Below are positions 55,730 to 64,000 of a stretch of DNA of 64,000 nt, in pieces. Under the pieces are notes generated by a model. It had not been told where the DNA came from, searched no databases, and saw only the letters and a list, made by a program, of their open reading frames with translations. Source of the DNA: Begonia masoniana (lineage: Eukaryota; Streptophyta; Magnoliopsida; Cucurbitales; Begoniaceae); the NCBI GenBank assembly GCA_022432975.1, contig CM039508.1:26175999-26239998 (forward strand), in the 5' to 3' direction. Both the position numbers and the translations under genes were made by a program. Each line of letters starts with the position of its first letter. Positions within the stretch are counted from its first letter, which is position 1.

Positions 55730-58700
55730 TTAAGCGAAGAGGTCCGGATATTGGGCTCTAACATCCGCTTGTCTTTCCCATGTAGCATCCTCCACATTGT
55801 GATTATGCCATAAAACTTTCACCAACGGGACCACTTTGTTGCGCAACACCTTAAGTGAAGTATCCAATATCTGTATGAGCCTCTCTTCATATGTCAGCGT
55901 CGGCATGATATCAAAGTCCACATGTTCCACGATCTGAGTTGGATCTCGTACGCACTTTCTCAGCATCGAAACATGAAAAACATTGTGAACTCCATCCATA
56001 GACGCTGGCAACTGTAGTCTATAGGTCCTGCTTCCTACCCGCTTTAGAATGGGAAAAGGGCCAATGAAACGTGGGCTGAGCTTTCCTTTCTTACCGAATC
56101 TCATTACGCCCTTGAAAGGTGACACTTTCAAGAATACTTCATCACCTTCGGCAAACTCCAAGTCCCTTCTCCTGTGGTCTGCGTAGCTTTTCTGTCGACT
56201 TTGAGCAATCTTTATTCGTTGTTTGATAGAAGCTATCACATCGGACATCTGCTGTAATATCTCAGGGCCAATAAGCTTGGTTTCACCGACTTCATCCCAA
56301 CACAATGGGGATTTACACTTTCTGCCGTAAAGAGCCTCATAAGGAGCCATGCCAATTGTAGCCTGATAGCTATTGTTGTAGGCAAACTCCACGAGTGGCA
56401 AATATCTACTCCAAGGAGCATGAAATTCCAGTACGCACGACCTTAGCATATCCTCCAGTATTTGGATTGTTCTTTCAGATTGTCCGTCCGTCTGTGGATG
56501 AAATGCCGTGCTGAAGTCTAATCTAGTGCCCAAGGAGCTTTGCAAACTTTTCCAAAACCTGGAAGTGAATCTAGGATCCCGGTTTGAAACAATCGACACC
56601 GGAATATCATGCAGCTTAACAATCTCACTGATGTACAGTTCCGCATACTGATCCATGGAGTACGTTGTCTTCACAGGTAGAAAATGGGCCGACTTCGTCA
56701 ATCTGTCCACTATAACCCAAATGCTATTATGGCCTTTAACTGTTCTTGGTAGACCAACAACGAAGTCCATTGTAATGTTCTCCCATTTTCATTCGGGAAT
56801 CGGAAGAGGTTGAAGCGTTCCACTTGGTCGTTGATGTTCAGCTTTGACCTGTTGACATATCATACAAGACTCCACATACTTGGCCACTTTATTCTTCATA
56901 TTTGGCCACCAGAAGCGAAGTTTCAAGTCTTGATACATCTTTGTGCTTCCAGGATGCACAGAGAAAGAAGATGAATGGGCTTCCGACAAGATACGCTTCT
57001 GTAGCTCTTCGTCTTTCGGAACATACCATCTGTTTTTGAACTTCAGAATACCATCTCCCGAGTAACTGAAATCGGAAGAGGCCATAGGTAACTTGCTCAC
57101 AATATCAGCCATCTCCTTTGAGTTGGTCTTCTGGGCTTCCTTAATTTGGTCCAGGACGGTGGGTCGTAGTGTCAAGTCTGCTAGTATGGCCGATAGCCCA
57201 GAAACTATCTCCATATCGAACTTCTGTATCTCTGTCCTCAAAGGCATTGATACGGCCGACATAACTGGTTGCATAGTAGTTGGCATCCTGCTCAGTGCAT
57301 CAGCTACCACATTAGCTTTACCAGGATGGTATTTGATCTCAACATCGTAATCTTTCATAAATTCTAACCACCGCCTTTGTCTCATATTCAACTCTTTCTG
57401 AGTAAAGAGGTACTTCAAACTCTTGTGGTCAGAAAACACCTCGCATGATTGTCCATATAGGTGGTGTCTCCATACCTTCAGCGCAAAGACAACAGCCGCT
57501 AATTCAAGGTCGTGAGTAGGGTAGTTTTGTTCATGGTTCTTCAACTGTCTTGATGCGTATGCTACCACTTTACCCTCTTGCATCAATACGCATCCCAGGC
57601 CAATCTTTGATGCGTCGCAATATACAGTAAATTTGCCATCTTCAACCGGCAATACTAACAAAGGAGCAGTGGTCAACTTTTGCTTAAGTGTCTGAAAACT
57701 CACCTCGCAAGCTTCAGACCACTTGAACTTGATATCCTTCCTCGTCAAGCTGGTCATAGGCTTTGCTATCACCGAAAATCCTTTGATAAACTTTCTGTAA
57801 TAACCAGCTAACCCGATAAAGCTCCGTACCTCACTGGCATTCCTCGGCCTTGGCCATTCTTTCACTGCCAGAATCTTGGCTGGATCCACAGACACTCCTT
57901 CAGCAGACACCACGTGGCCTAGGAAATTAATCCTACTCAGCCAGAATTCACATTTTGATAGCTTGGCATGTAGTTGATGCTGCCTCAGAGTCGATAGCAC
58001 CATTGCCAAGTGCTCCTCGTGTTCGGCCTCACTTTTAGAGTAAACCAGGATGTCGTCGATGAAAACAATCACAAACTTGTCTAATACATCCTGGAATATC
58101 CTGTTCATCAGGTCCATAAACGCCGCCGGAGCATTAGTTAACCCGAACGACATCACTAAGAACTCGTAGTGCCCGTATCGGGTCCTGAAGGCAGTCTTTG
58201 GAATATCGTCAGTTCTGACCTTCAATTGGTAATAACCGGAACGCAAGTCGATCTTAGAGAATACCCGAGCCCCTTGTAGCTGGTCAAATAAATCATCAAT
58301 TCTAGGCAACGGGTACTTATTCTTGATAGTCAACCTGTTCAGCTCACGGTAATCAATACACATACGTAGGGACCCATCTTTCTTCTTAACGAACAAGACG
58401 GGAGCACCCCACGGAGAGAAACTAGGGCGCACAAAACCCTTGTCCACCAACTCTTTTAGCTGAGTCTTCAACTCCCTCAGCTCTATTGGCGCCATACGGT
58501 ACGGATTCTTCGACACTGGTTCAGCACCAGGATACACATCGATCTCAAACTCTATCTCACGATCCGGTGGCAATCCCGGTAGGTCATCTAAGAAAACCTC
58601 AGGGAAGTCTCGAACCGCCGGAATATTTTGAAGTTCGACCTCACCTTGCCTCTGAACATCTACTACGTGGGCAAGAAATCCGACACATCCTGACTTCATC

Positions 58701-58800
58701 AGCTGTTGAGCTTTCAAGGAGGATATAACAGACATACTATGTTTCTTCGGTATTGCTTGATAGGAGAACTCTACCTCGTTCGGGCGCTTAAAAGACACGA
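55730..58800 (-). pseudogene. gypsy pol: RT, RNase H and integrase, broken by one nonsense codon
   Basis: The N-terminal codons of the open frame (58870-58801) come from the inserted LTR; element coding begins at 58800. Order: protease/RT spacer; RT with [30 protein letters not shown] and catalytic FIDDILVYS; RNase H with YCDAS, the [18 protein letters not shown] and SDHKSLKYL motifs and [13 protein letters not shown]; the integrase HHCC finger ([20 protein letters not shown]); a TGA at 56789-56791 where a Trp codon is expected; then the integrase core with MDFVVGLP, SNRDPRFTSRFW and QTDGQSER, and a C-terminal GPF and LVKVLW segment. The second catalytic Asp of the core is Asn (SNRD). Apart from the TGA the frame is open to 55730. 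Confidence 0.92.
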
Positions 58801-59084
58801 TGTAACGCCCCGAGTTATCTGAACCCGGTTCGTCACACAAAATCCCGTATGTGACAAAAATTTCAACCATATTTTAAAACTTGCAGCGGAAATCATTTAA
58901 GTTAAAATAGAGTTAAACAAAACCGTAAAAACAATGTTAGAAATATTCGTTGGAAATGTTAAGAAGTAATCGGCCAATGAAAAATAAAGTTTAAACCGTA
59001 GGAAACTTGAGAAATCGCAGAAGTCAAAAGCATCTGCCGATGAGCAAAGTCAACGGAAGGAGCTGAGACAGAAATAGAAGATAT

Positions 59085-59440
59085 CCACCGGTAGCTAAAC
59101 GACAAGACATAATACCCACTCATACCGATAGCGCAAAATCTACATCTTCCGATAGAATTAGACCTACATCATCCGATGGCTTTACTGAAGACATCTTCCG
59201 ATAAAAATAAAACTACATCTTCCGATGACTCTAGTGAAGACATCTTCCGATAGAAATAAAATTGCATCTTCCGATCAGCTTAACCATACATTCACCGGTG
59301 ACGTCAGCCGGATGATTTATTCATCCGATCGACTTAACCATGCATCCACCGGTGAGACAAACTACACATACCGATAGAGAACAAACTATCAACTCAACAT
59401 CTGCCGATAGACTTCATCTACCGACAGAGAGCAGAACAAC
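59085..59440. repeat. Degenerate CATCTTCCGATAG / CACCGGTGA repeats
   Basis: About fifteen diverged units contain CTTCCGATAG, TTCCGATGA, ACCGGTGA or TACCGATAG. They look like an old, mutated counterpart of the CCGGAAG/CTTCCGGATGAC array at 430-2130. Confidence 0.7.
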
Positions 59441-59929
59441 AATTCTAACTACGGAAAGAAATTTTCTCACTTCACTTAAACATTTCAGACCATTGCATTA
59501 CTAAAATTCAGTAAGAACCAACATTTAAAATATTCAGTAAGAACCAACATTTAAAATCCCACAGAAATACTATCATCAGAAAATCTCAAAACGTATTCAA
59601 AACATTAAAAACCATTCTATTATGAAAACTTAACATATTCAGATTGAAACACTATTAACTAAACTTTCACACCAACAGACATCAGTTAACTCGCCTCATC
59701 AGTATACCAGCTCGAGACAGAGAAGTGCTCCTCCAACTCCCTCTATTCTTCAGTAAACTCAGGGAATTCACTTTCAGTATCCTCAGTACCTACATCACAA
59801 AACTCATCTATTAGCCTAATGCTAAGTAAGCAAAGCATTAATAAAGTGATATGCTGAAACATAAATCCTGAATATGCAGTTTCTACTTTCTCATCTCTGT
59901 TGCACATCGTTTGTTTACTGATCAGATCC

Positions 59930-60110
59930 CTTGATTCCCTTGGGAGTGGGATCAATTCTCCCAATGTAATACATCCTCTTCATTAGTTAAGGGGTGGATG
60001 AATTCTCTTAATAGCTGTTCTGATCCCTCAGTTCCATTGGGAGTGGGATCAGTTCTCCCAATGTAATAAATCCTCTTCATCAGTTAACGGGTGGATTAGT
60101 TCCCTTAACC
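59930..60110. repeat. Two-copy repeat of about 90 bp in the nested LTR
   Basis: TTGGGAGTGGGATCA...TCCCAATGTAATA...ATCCTCTTCAT occurs at about 59938 and 60046. It lies in the same leader position as the four-copy repeat of LTR 4707-7272. Confidence 0.85.
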
Positions 60111-60274
60111 GCCAATGCATTTCAATTTGTACATGTCTTTCCTCAATGATGCATGAAAGTTCATTTTCGTAACACTTTGAAAACATGATGCATATCATAC
60201 AGGAAATATTCAAACATGCATAAACCTACTGTTTTGTGATGTAGGCCCGAAGGCACACACAGTACTTCACTTAC

Positions 60275-60326
60275 CTGGATTCCTGGGGATTGTTTAGGTT
60301 GCTAAACACTCCGGGTTTTACTCAAC
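60275..60326 (-). promoter_or_regulatory. Predicted leader mini-exon of the nested LTR
   Basis: It is 52 nt, after GGTTTTAG and before GTAAGT (60269-60274), ending CCAG. A donor CTAG/GTGAGT at 60529-60534 predicts a 208-nt upstream intron, almost the same length as in the two other LTRs with this intron. Confidence 0.5.
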
Positions 60327-60796
60327 CTAAAACCGTAGACAGTGTATTAGTTAAAACTTCATTCTAAATTATCCAAGAGTCTAAGGAAATTAGTTTGGAA
60401 GCTAAGATCTTAGTGTAATCCAGATTCTGCATTAAACCCGAGACTACACTCATTCGCAATATTCCCAAAACACATACATTGTACTCCCTCTGCTATCTAA
60501 CCGTCTAGTCATAAGGAAAGATGAAGAAACTCACCTAGGTCGGAGAAATCGCAGGGAGGGCTTCCAAGCGCACTTTGCTGAGCTAAGGAGTTGGGAATCG
60601 AAAAGGATTTGGTAAAACAGTGGCGGCTACAATGCATTAAACCCAAAACCCCTTTCCTTAAATACGTTATCCACTTCTCAAATTGCTAATTACTCTTTTG
60701 CCCTTGAAAAGCCATTAACTAACCTAATCACTTTTCTCCCAATTCGACACATTAAAATTGGTAATTAAGTTTGATTTAATAGAACCGGGTGCTACA

Positions 60797-62146
60797 CACG
60801 AGCCCGGACCTGCAGTTGATGGTGGCGTGATGTCGAAACAGCCAGTCCATCCCCAGAATTACTTCGTATCCTTTCATACCGATGATGATAAGATTGGCAT
60901 ACAATTTCTGGTCTCCAACTGACACTATATCACCCTGCACTGCCTGCTCGGAGTGCATAAACTCTCCGGACGGTAGCATGACACTGTAGGGTTGATCTAA
61001 CGGCACAACACATAAGTTCTCCCTACCCACGAAGTCCATGGCCACAAATGAATGTGTGGCCCCCGTGTCTAACAAGGTATATGCAGGTGCATCACAGATT
61101 AATATTGTACCTGTGATCGCCGTGTGCTGGGTGTCATCATCATCCTCTATCATAGCAAACACTCTTGGCACGGCACGATTTTGCCTCGTGTCAGGCACCG
61201 GACAATCCCGGACTTGGTGGCCCTCCTTGTCACATCGGAAGCATCGGCCAGTGTAGAGCCTACATTCCCCCGTATGATTTCTCTGGCAACGTGGGCATAC
61301 AGGAAGTTGAGGAGCTCCCATAGGTCTTTTCCCTTTGTCTTGATAAATGGCAACTTCATTTGGTTTTTTGACACCTCTGTTTTGTTGCTGCCGTGGTTGC
61401 CCAAACTGACTCTTTTGTTGTTGTTGTTGCTGCTGAGGGGCATCCTGCATGATTCTCTTTGATGTATATCTTTGAGACTTTGCCTCTAAGGCTTCCAACT
61501 GATAAGCCTTAGCTACCACCTTTGTGTATGGGGCCTCGTCAAATCCCCCATATGTAATCCCTCGTAAGAGGTCCATCTTCAAACCCTGGATAAATTGATG
61601 CACCTTATTTTCATCAGTGGCCACTAGGTGGGGTGCATAACGGGATAGTGAATCGAACTTCTGAACATACTCGGCCACCGTTCCAAACTGTCGTAGTCGA
61701 GAGAATTTCAGTAACTTCTCCTTCCTCATGCTGCTGTCAAAGTACTTCTCGTAGAAGAGTGTTTTAAATCCCTCCCAACATAATGCCACAGTGGTTGACT
61801 GCACTGTGTCCCACCAAAATCCAGCACTCTTGGTGAGATTAAATGAGGCACACATCACTTTCTTGTTTTCCTCCACTTCTGCATAATTCAGCATACGTTC
61901 TATCTGCCGAATCCATTCTTCGGCATGAGTAAGGTCCGTCGATAATCCATCAAATGCAGGCGGCTGGAGTCGCCGAAATCTTTCTCCACTAGAGTCACGT
62001 GGAGCATTTGCATGGTTATTGTTGTTTCCATTGCCCTCCCTTGCAATCAAACGCTCGATCATGCGAGATTGAGTGCCGGCCAACTCGGTTAGACGGTCGA
62101 GGGCGTCGCCTCTGTCGTTTGCATCACCTTGATTTCCTCTCACCAT
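60797..62146 (-). pseudogene. gypsy gag and protease, truncated by the nested LTR
   Basis: ATG at 62146 opens 450 codons of element sequence; the last six codons before the stop at 60776 come from the inserted LTR. Gag occupies roughly residues 1-330, with FRRLQPPAFDG, the retrotransposon gag motif region FKTLFYEKYF, a Gln-rich linker and two zinc knuckles (CPRCQRNHTGEC and CFRCDKEGHQVRDC). The protease follows with active site LLDTGATHSF (about residue 360) and VILGMDWL. Gag packages the genomic RNA and the protease cuts the polyprotein. The frame is intact up to the insertion, consistent with a young element. A consensus acceptor TCGTATAG/G lies 12 nt upstream of the ATG. Confidence 0.93.
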
Positions 62147-62158
62147 TCTAGAAAAATC

Positions 62159-62160
62159 CT
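62159..62160 (-). promoter_or_regulatory. Candidate splice acceptor 12 nt upstream of gag ATG
   Basis: On the minus strand a T-rich stretch (TTGTTTTGTTTATT) is followed by TTTCGTATAG/GATTTTTC and then the gag ATG. Paired with the LTR donor CAG/GTAAGT it would remove array, PBS and leader. A nearer donor-like ACT/GTAAGT at about 62212-62217 would give an intron of under 60 nt, short for plants. Confidence 0.4.
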
Positions 62161-62291
62161 ATACGAAATAATGAACTTAACTTAATAAACAAAACAAGTA
62201 CAGTAACTTAAACACTTACAGTTGGTGAAGCGACCTCACGTGGCGGATTGCGCAGTTAGACATTTCACAGAATCGATTTTAAAACCTTATC

Positions 62292-62303
62292 TCTCTGATA
62301 CCA
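62292..62303 (-). other. Primer-binding site, initiator tRNA-Met
   Basis: The minus strand reads TGGTATCAGAGA, 11 of 12 bases of the usual tRNA-Met site, four bases from the 5-prime LTR end at 62308. Confidence 0.85.
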
Positions 62304-62664
62304 TAACTGTGACAGCCCGAAACAAGAGCCCGATCGGGGTCCGGAATCGGAGCCATCACTCCGGGACAGTTGACAGGAAAAACGGTGACTATTTTTTTTT
62401 GAACATTTATAAAACTTTTAAACTGGGGGCAGACAGAATTACAGAAAAGAGAAAGACAGAAAACATTACCGACTGAACTTTTAAAACTTTAACCTTAAAG
62501 CTTAACAGAGAAGGAAAACATTTCCAGGATTTGGAATCAAAACAGAGAAAAGGAAACAGTTCAAAACTAGACTACAAAATGAATGGCAGAAGGAGAAGAT
62601 GAAACAGTGCAATTGCAGTAGCAGGACAGGAAATGAGGCGGAAGACTTAAGACGTAGCCGGAAG

Positions 62665-63258
62665 AGGATGACAGAATTGACTTTGACTGGGGCGGATGAC
62701 TAAGGCAAAACTGGGGCGGATGACTAAGGCATATACTGGGGCGGATGACAGAATTGACTTTGACTGGGGCGGATGACTAAGGCATATACTGGGGCGGATG
62801 ACTAAGGCATATACTGGGGCGGATGACAGAATTGACTTTGACTGGGGCGGATGACAGAATTGACTTTGACTGGGGCGGATGACAGAATTGACTTTGACTG
62901 GGGCGGATGACAGAATTGACTTTGACTGGGGCGGATGACAGAATTGACTTTGACTGGGGCGGATGACTAAGGCATATACTGGGGCGGATGACTAAGGCAT
63001 ATACTGGGGCGGATGACAGAATTGACTTGACTGGGGCGGATGACTGAGGCAAAACTGGGGCGGATGACTAAGGCATATACTGGGGCGGATGACAGAATTG
63101 ACTTTGACTGGGGCGGATGACAGAATTGACTTTGACTGGGGCGGATGACTAAGGCAAAACTGGGGCGGATGACTAAGGCATATAACTGGGGCGGATGACA
63201 GAATTGACTTTGACTGGGGCGGATGACTGAGGCAAAACTGGGGCGGATGACTAAGGCA
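62665..63258. repeat. 24/28-bp tandem array of the 5-prime LTR
   Basis: It is made of the same GGGGCGGATGAC units as 52940-54043, about 23 copies, but with a third tail form TAAGGCATATACT not found in the other LTR. Array length and unit order differ between the two LTRs of the same element. Confidence 0.95.
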
Positions 63259-63668
63259 ATTACATTACATTACATTACATTACATTACATTACATTACAT
63301 TACATTACATTACATTACATTACATTACATTACATTACATTACATTACATTACATTACATTACATTACATTACATTACATTACATTACATTACATTACAT
63401 TACATTACATTACATTACATTACATTACATTACATTACATTACATTACATTACATTACATTACATTACATTACATTACATTACATTACATTACATTACAT
63501 TACATTACATTACATTACATTACATTACATTACATTACATTACATTACATTACATTACATTACATTACATTACATTACATTACATTACATTACATTACAT
63601 TACATTACATTACATTACATTACATTACATTACATTACATTACATTACATTACATTACATTACATTAC
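63259..63668. repeat. (ATTAC)82 microsatellite
   Basis: The run is 410 bp of uninterrupted ATTAC, which produces endless open frames on the plus strand. A six-unit ATTAC run exists about 300 bp further along the sister LTR (54645-54668) and again here near 63945. Confidence 0.97.
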
Positions 63669-64000
63669 TGACCTACATTTCAATGTTTTAGACTTCAAAA
63701 GATGGTACAATATTGGACATAACTTCAGAAAACACATTCTCCAGGATTAACTTTTGTTTGACTGCAGCAACCAAACCCCGTGAGCCCGATCCTCCAACTA
63801 CATCTGCTCGTCCATTTTGAGCACAAAGGTCCTCATCTGGAGTATCCGTACCTACAACAGGGAGTTCATCTATGACCTAGAGCTCAGTAGAACATACTAG
63901 AATGCAGTGTGCATATGCTATGCATGAACATTTTCAAATACATGAACATTACATTACATTACATTACGTTCACTGGACAGGAAGGTATAAGTGGGAAGAG

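Larger units (their letters stand above)
58801..60796 (-). mobile_element. Nested solo LTR with TSD CACGA inside gypsy pol
   Basis: It is 1,996 bp, from TGTAACGCCCCGAGTTAT to AACCGGGTGCTACA. CACGA flanks it on both sides (58796-58800 and 60797-60801), and the host coding frame continues on the other side in phase. It has the CAG/GTAAGT mini-exon, a duplicated block at 59930-60110 and degenerate TCCGATAG repeats at 59085-59440. Its start resembles the LTR at 4707, so it is a different subfamily from its host. No internal region or gene; the short frame at 59743-59964 is not credible. Confidence 0.9.
52721..64000 (-). mobile_element. Ty3/gypsy element (Tekay/Del-like), minus strand, 5-prime LTR cut by window end
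   Basis: In element sense, from the right: part of the 5-prime LTR (64000-62308), PBS (62303-62292), gag and protease (62146-60797), an unrelated solo LTR inserted at 60796-58801, the protease/RT spacer, RT, RNase H and integrase (58800-55730), a polypurine tract (55702-55690) and the 3-prime LTR (55689-52721). The first 220 bp of the two LTRs differ at only a few positions, so the insertion is young, although later parts differ by deletion and array change. Coding lesions (nested LTR, one nonsense codon, a mutated integrase Asp) make it defective. The clade is inferred from protein style. Confidence 0.9.
62308..64000 (-). mobile_element. 5-prime LTR of the gypsy element, incomplete
   Basis: It begins TGTGACAGCCCGAAACAAG and matches the 3-prime LTR. 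It has a 62525-62665 block that the other LTR lost, an array (62665-63258), then 82 ATTAC units in place of the roughly 300 bp found at 54045-54350 of the other LTR. It rejoins at GACCTACATTTCAA (63669). The mini-exon would lie beyond the window end. Confidence 0.9.

Noticed and set aside
57093..58728. Plus-strand frames opposite pol
   Set aside because: Antisense shadows of RT/RNase H coding sequence.
61038..61462. Plus-strand frames opposite gag
   Set aside because: Antisense shadows of the intact gag/protease frame.
63223..63750. Frame with endless TLHYI repeats
   Set aside because: It is a translation of (ATTAC)82; not a protein gene.

Overview
This is nuclear DNA of a flowering plant. 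The evidence is one intron-containing housekeeping gene with GT-AG introns (SEC61 alpha), one intronless plant-specific DUF641 gene, a decayed copy of the chloroplast clpP gene, plant-type LTR retrotransposons primed by initiator-tRNA-Met, a broken plant pararetrovirus (caulimovirid), and very large tandem arrays. I cannot name the species. Only two genes look functional: SEC61A (29.8-32.5 kb) and DUF641 (34.1-35.5 kb). The rest is mobile, viral or repetitive.

Layout. 1-2.63 kb: plus-strand LTR with a 60-bp hairpin repeat array. 2.63-4.69 kb: gene-less internal-type sequence. 4.69-7.27 kb: minus-strand LTR with its primer-binding site. 7.27-7.59 kb: end fragment of another LTR. 7.74-9.98 kb: solo LTR (target duplication TTTTT). 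10-13.2 kb: unclassified repeat DNA and a truncated LTR. 13.2-24.2 kb: endogenous florendovirus-like sequence in which a plus-strand fragment abuts a near-complete minus-strand copy, giving a 2.2-kb inverted repeat. 25.6-26.3 kb: old LTR copy. 27.4-28.3 kb: clpP relic and a pseudogene fragment of an FDM/IDN2-type RNA-directed DNA methylation factor. 28.8-35.5 kb: the two genes. 36.7-38.4 kb: perfect-looking tandem duplication of a Ty3/gypsy 3-prime end. 38.8-41 kb: small inverted-repeat elements and a hAT transposase relic. 41-50.1 kb: LTR carrying a 6.4-kb hairpin minisatellite and a nested 1.14-kb solo LTR. 50.1-52.7 kb: older LTR-like DNA. 52.7 kb to the end: an almost complete Ty3/gypsy element on the minus strand (3-prime LTR, integrase, RNase H, RT, protease, gag, PBS, part of the 5-prime LTR), interrupted inside the protease/RT spacer by a 2-kb solo LTR with target duplication CACGA.

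The unifying observation is that six LTRs of this window (1-2633, 4707-7272, 7742-9980, c.41-50.1 kb, 52721-55689, 58801-60796) share a leader architecture. In the sense of each element there is a 46-54-nt mini-exon that follows an AG acceptor and ends in the exact consensus donor CAG/GTAAGT. A hypervariable, often hairpin-forming tandem array follows downstream of that donor. In two copies the mini-exon is preceded by a 207-212-nt intron (208 nt in a third, with a shifted donor). In the 7742-9980 copy that intron is missing exactly at the predicted splice junction, as expected if a spliced genomic RNA had been reverse-transcribed. A good acceptor lies 12 nt before the gag ATG of the gypsy element, so splicing from the LTR donor would also remove the array and the PBS from gag mRNA. 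I regard this LTR-encoded split leader with an intronic hypervariable array as the most novel system in the window.
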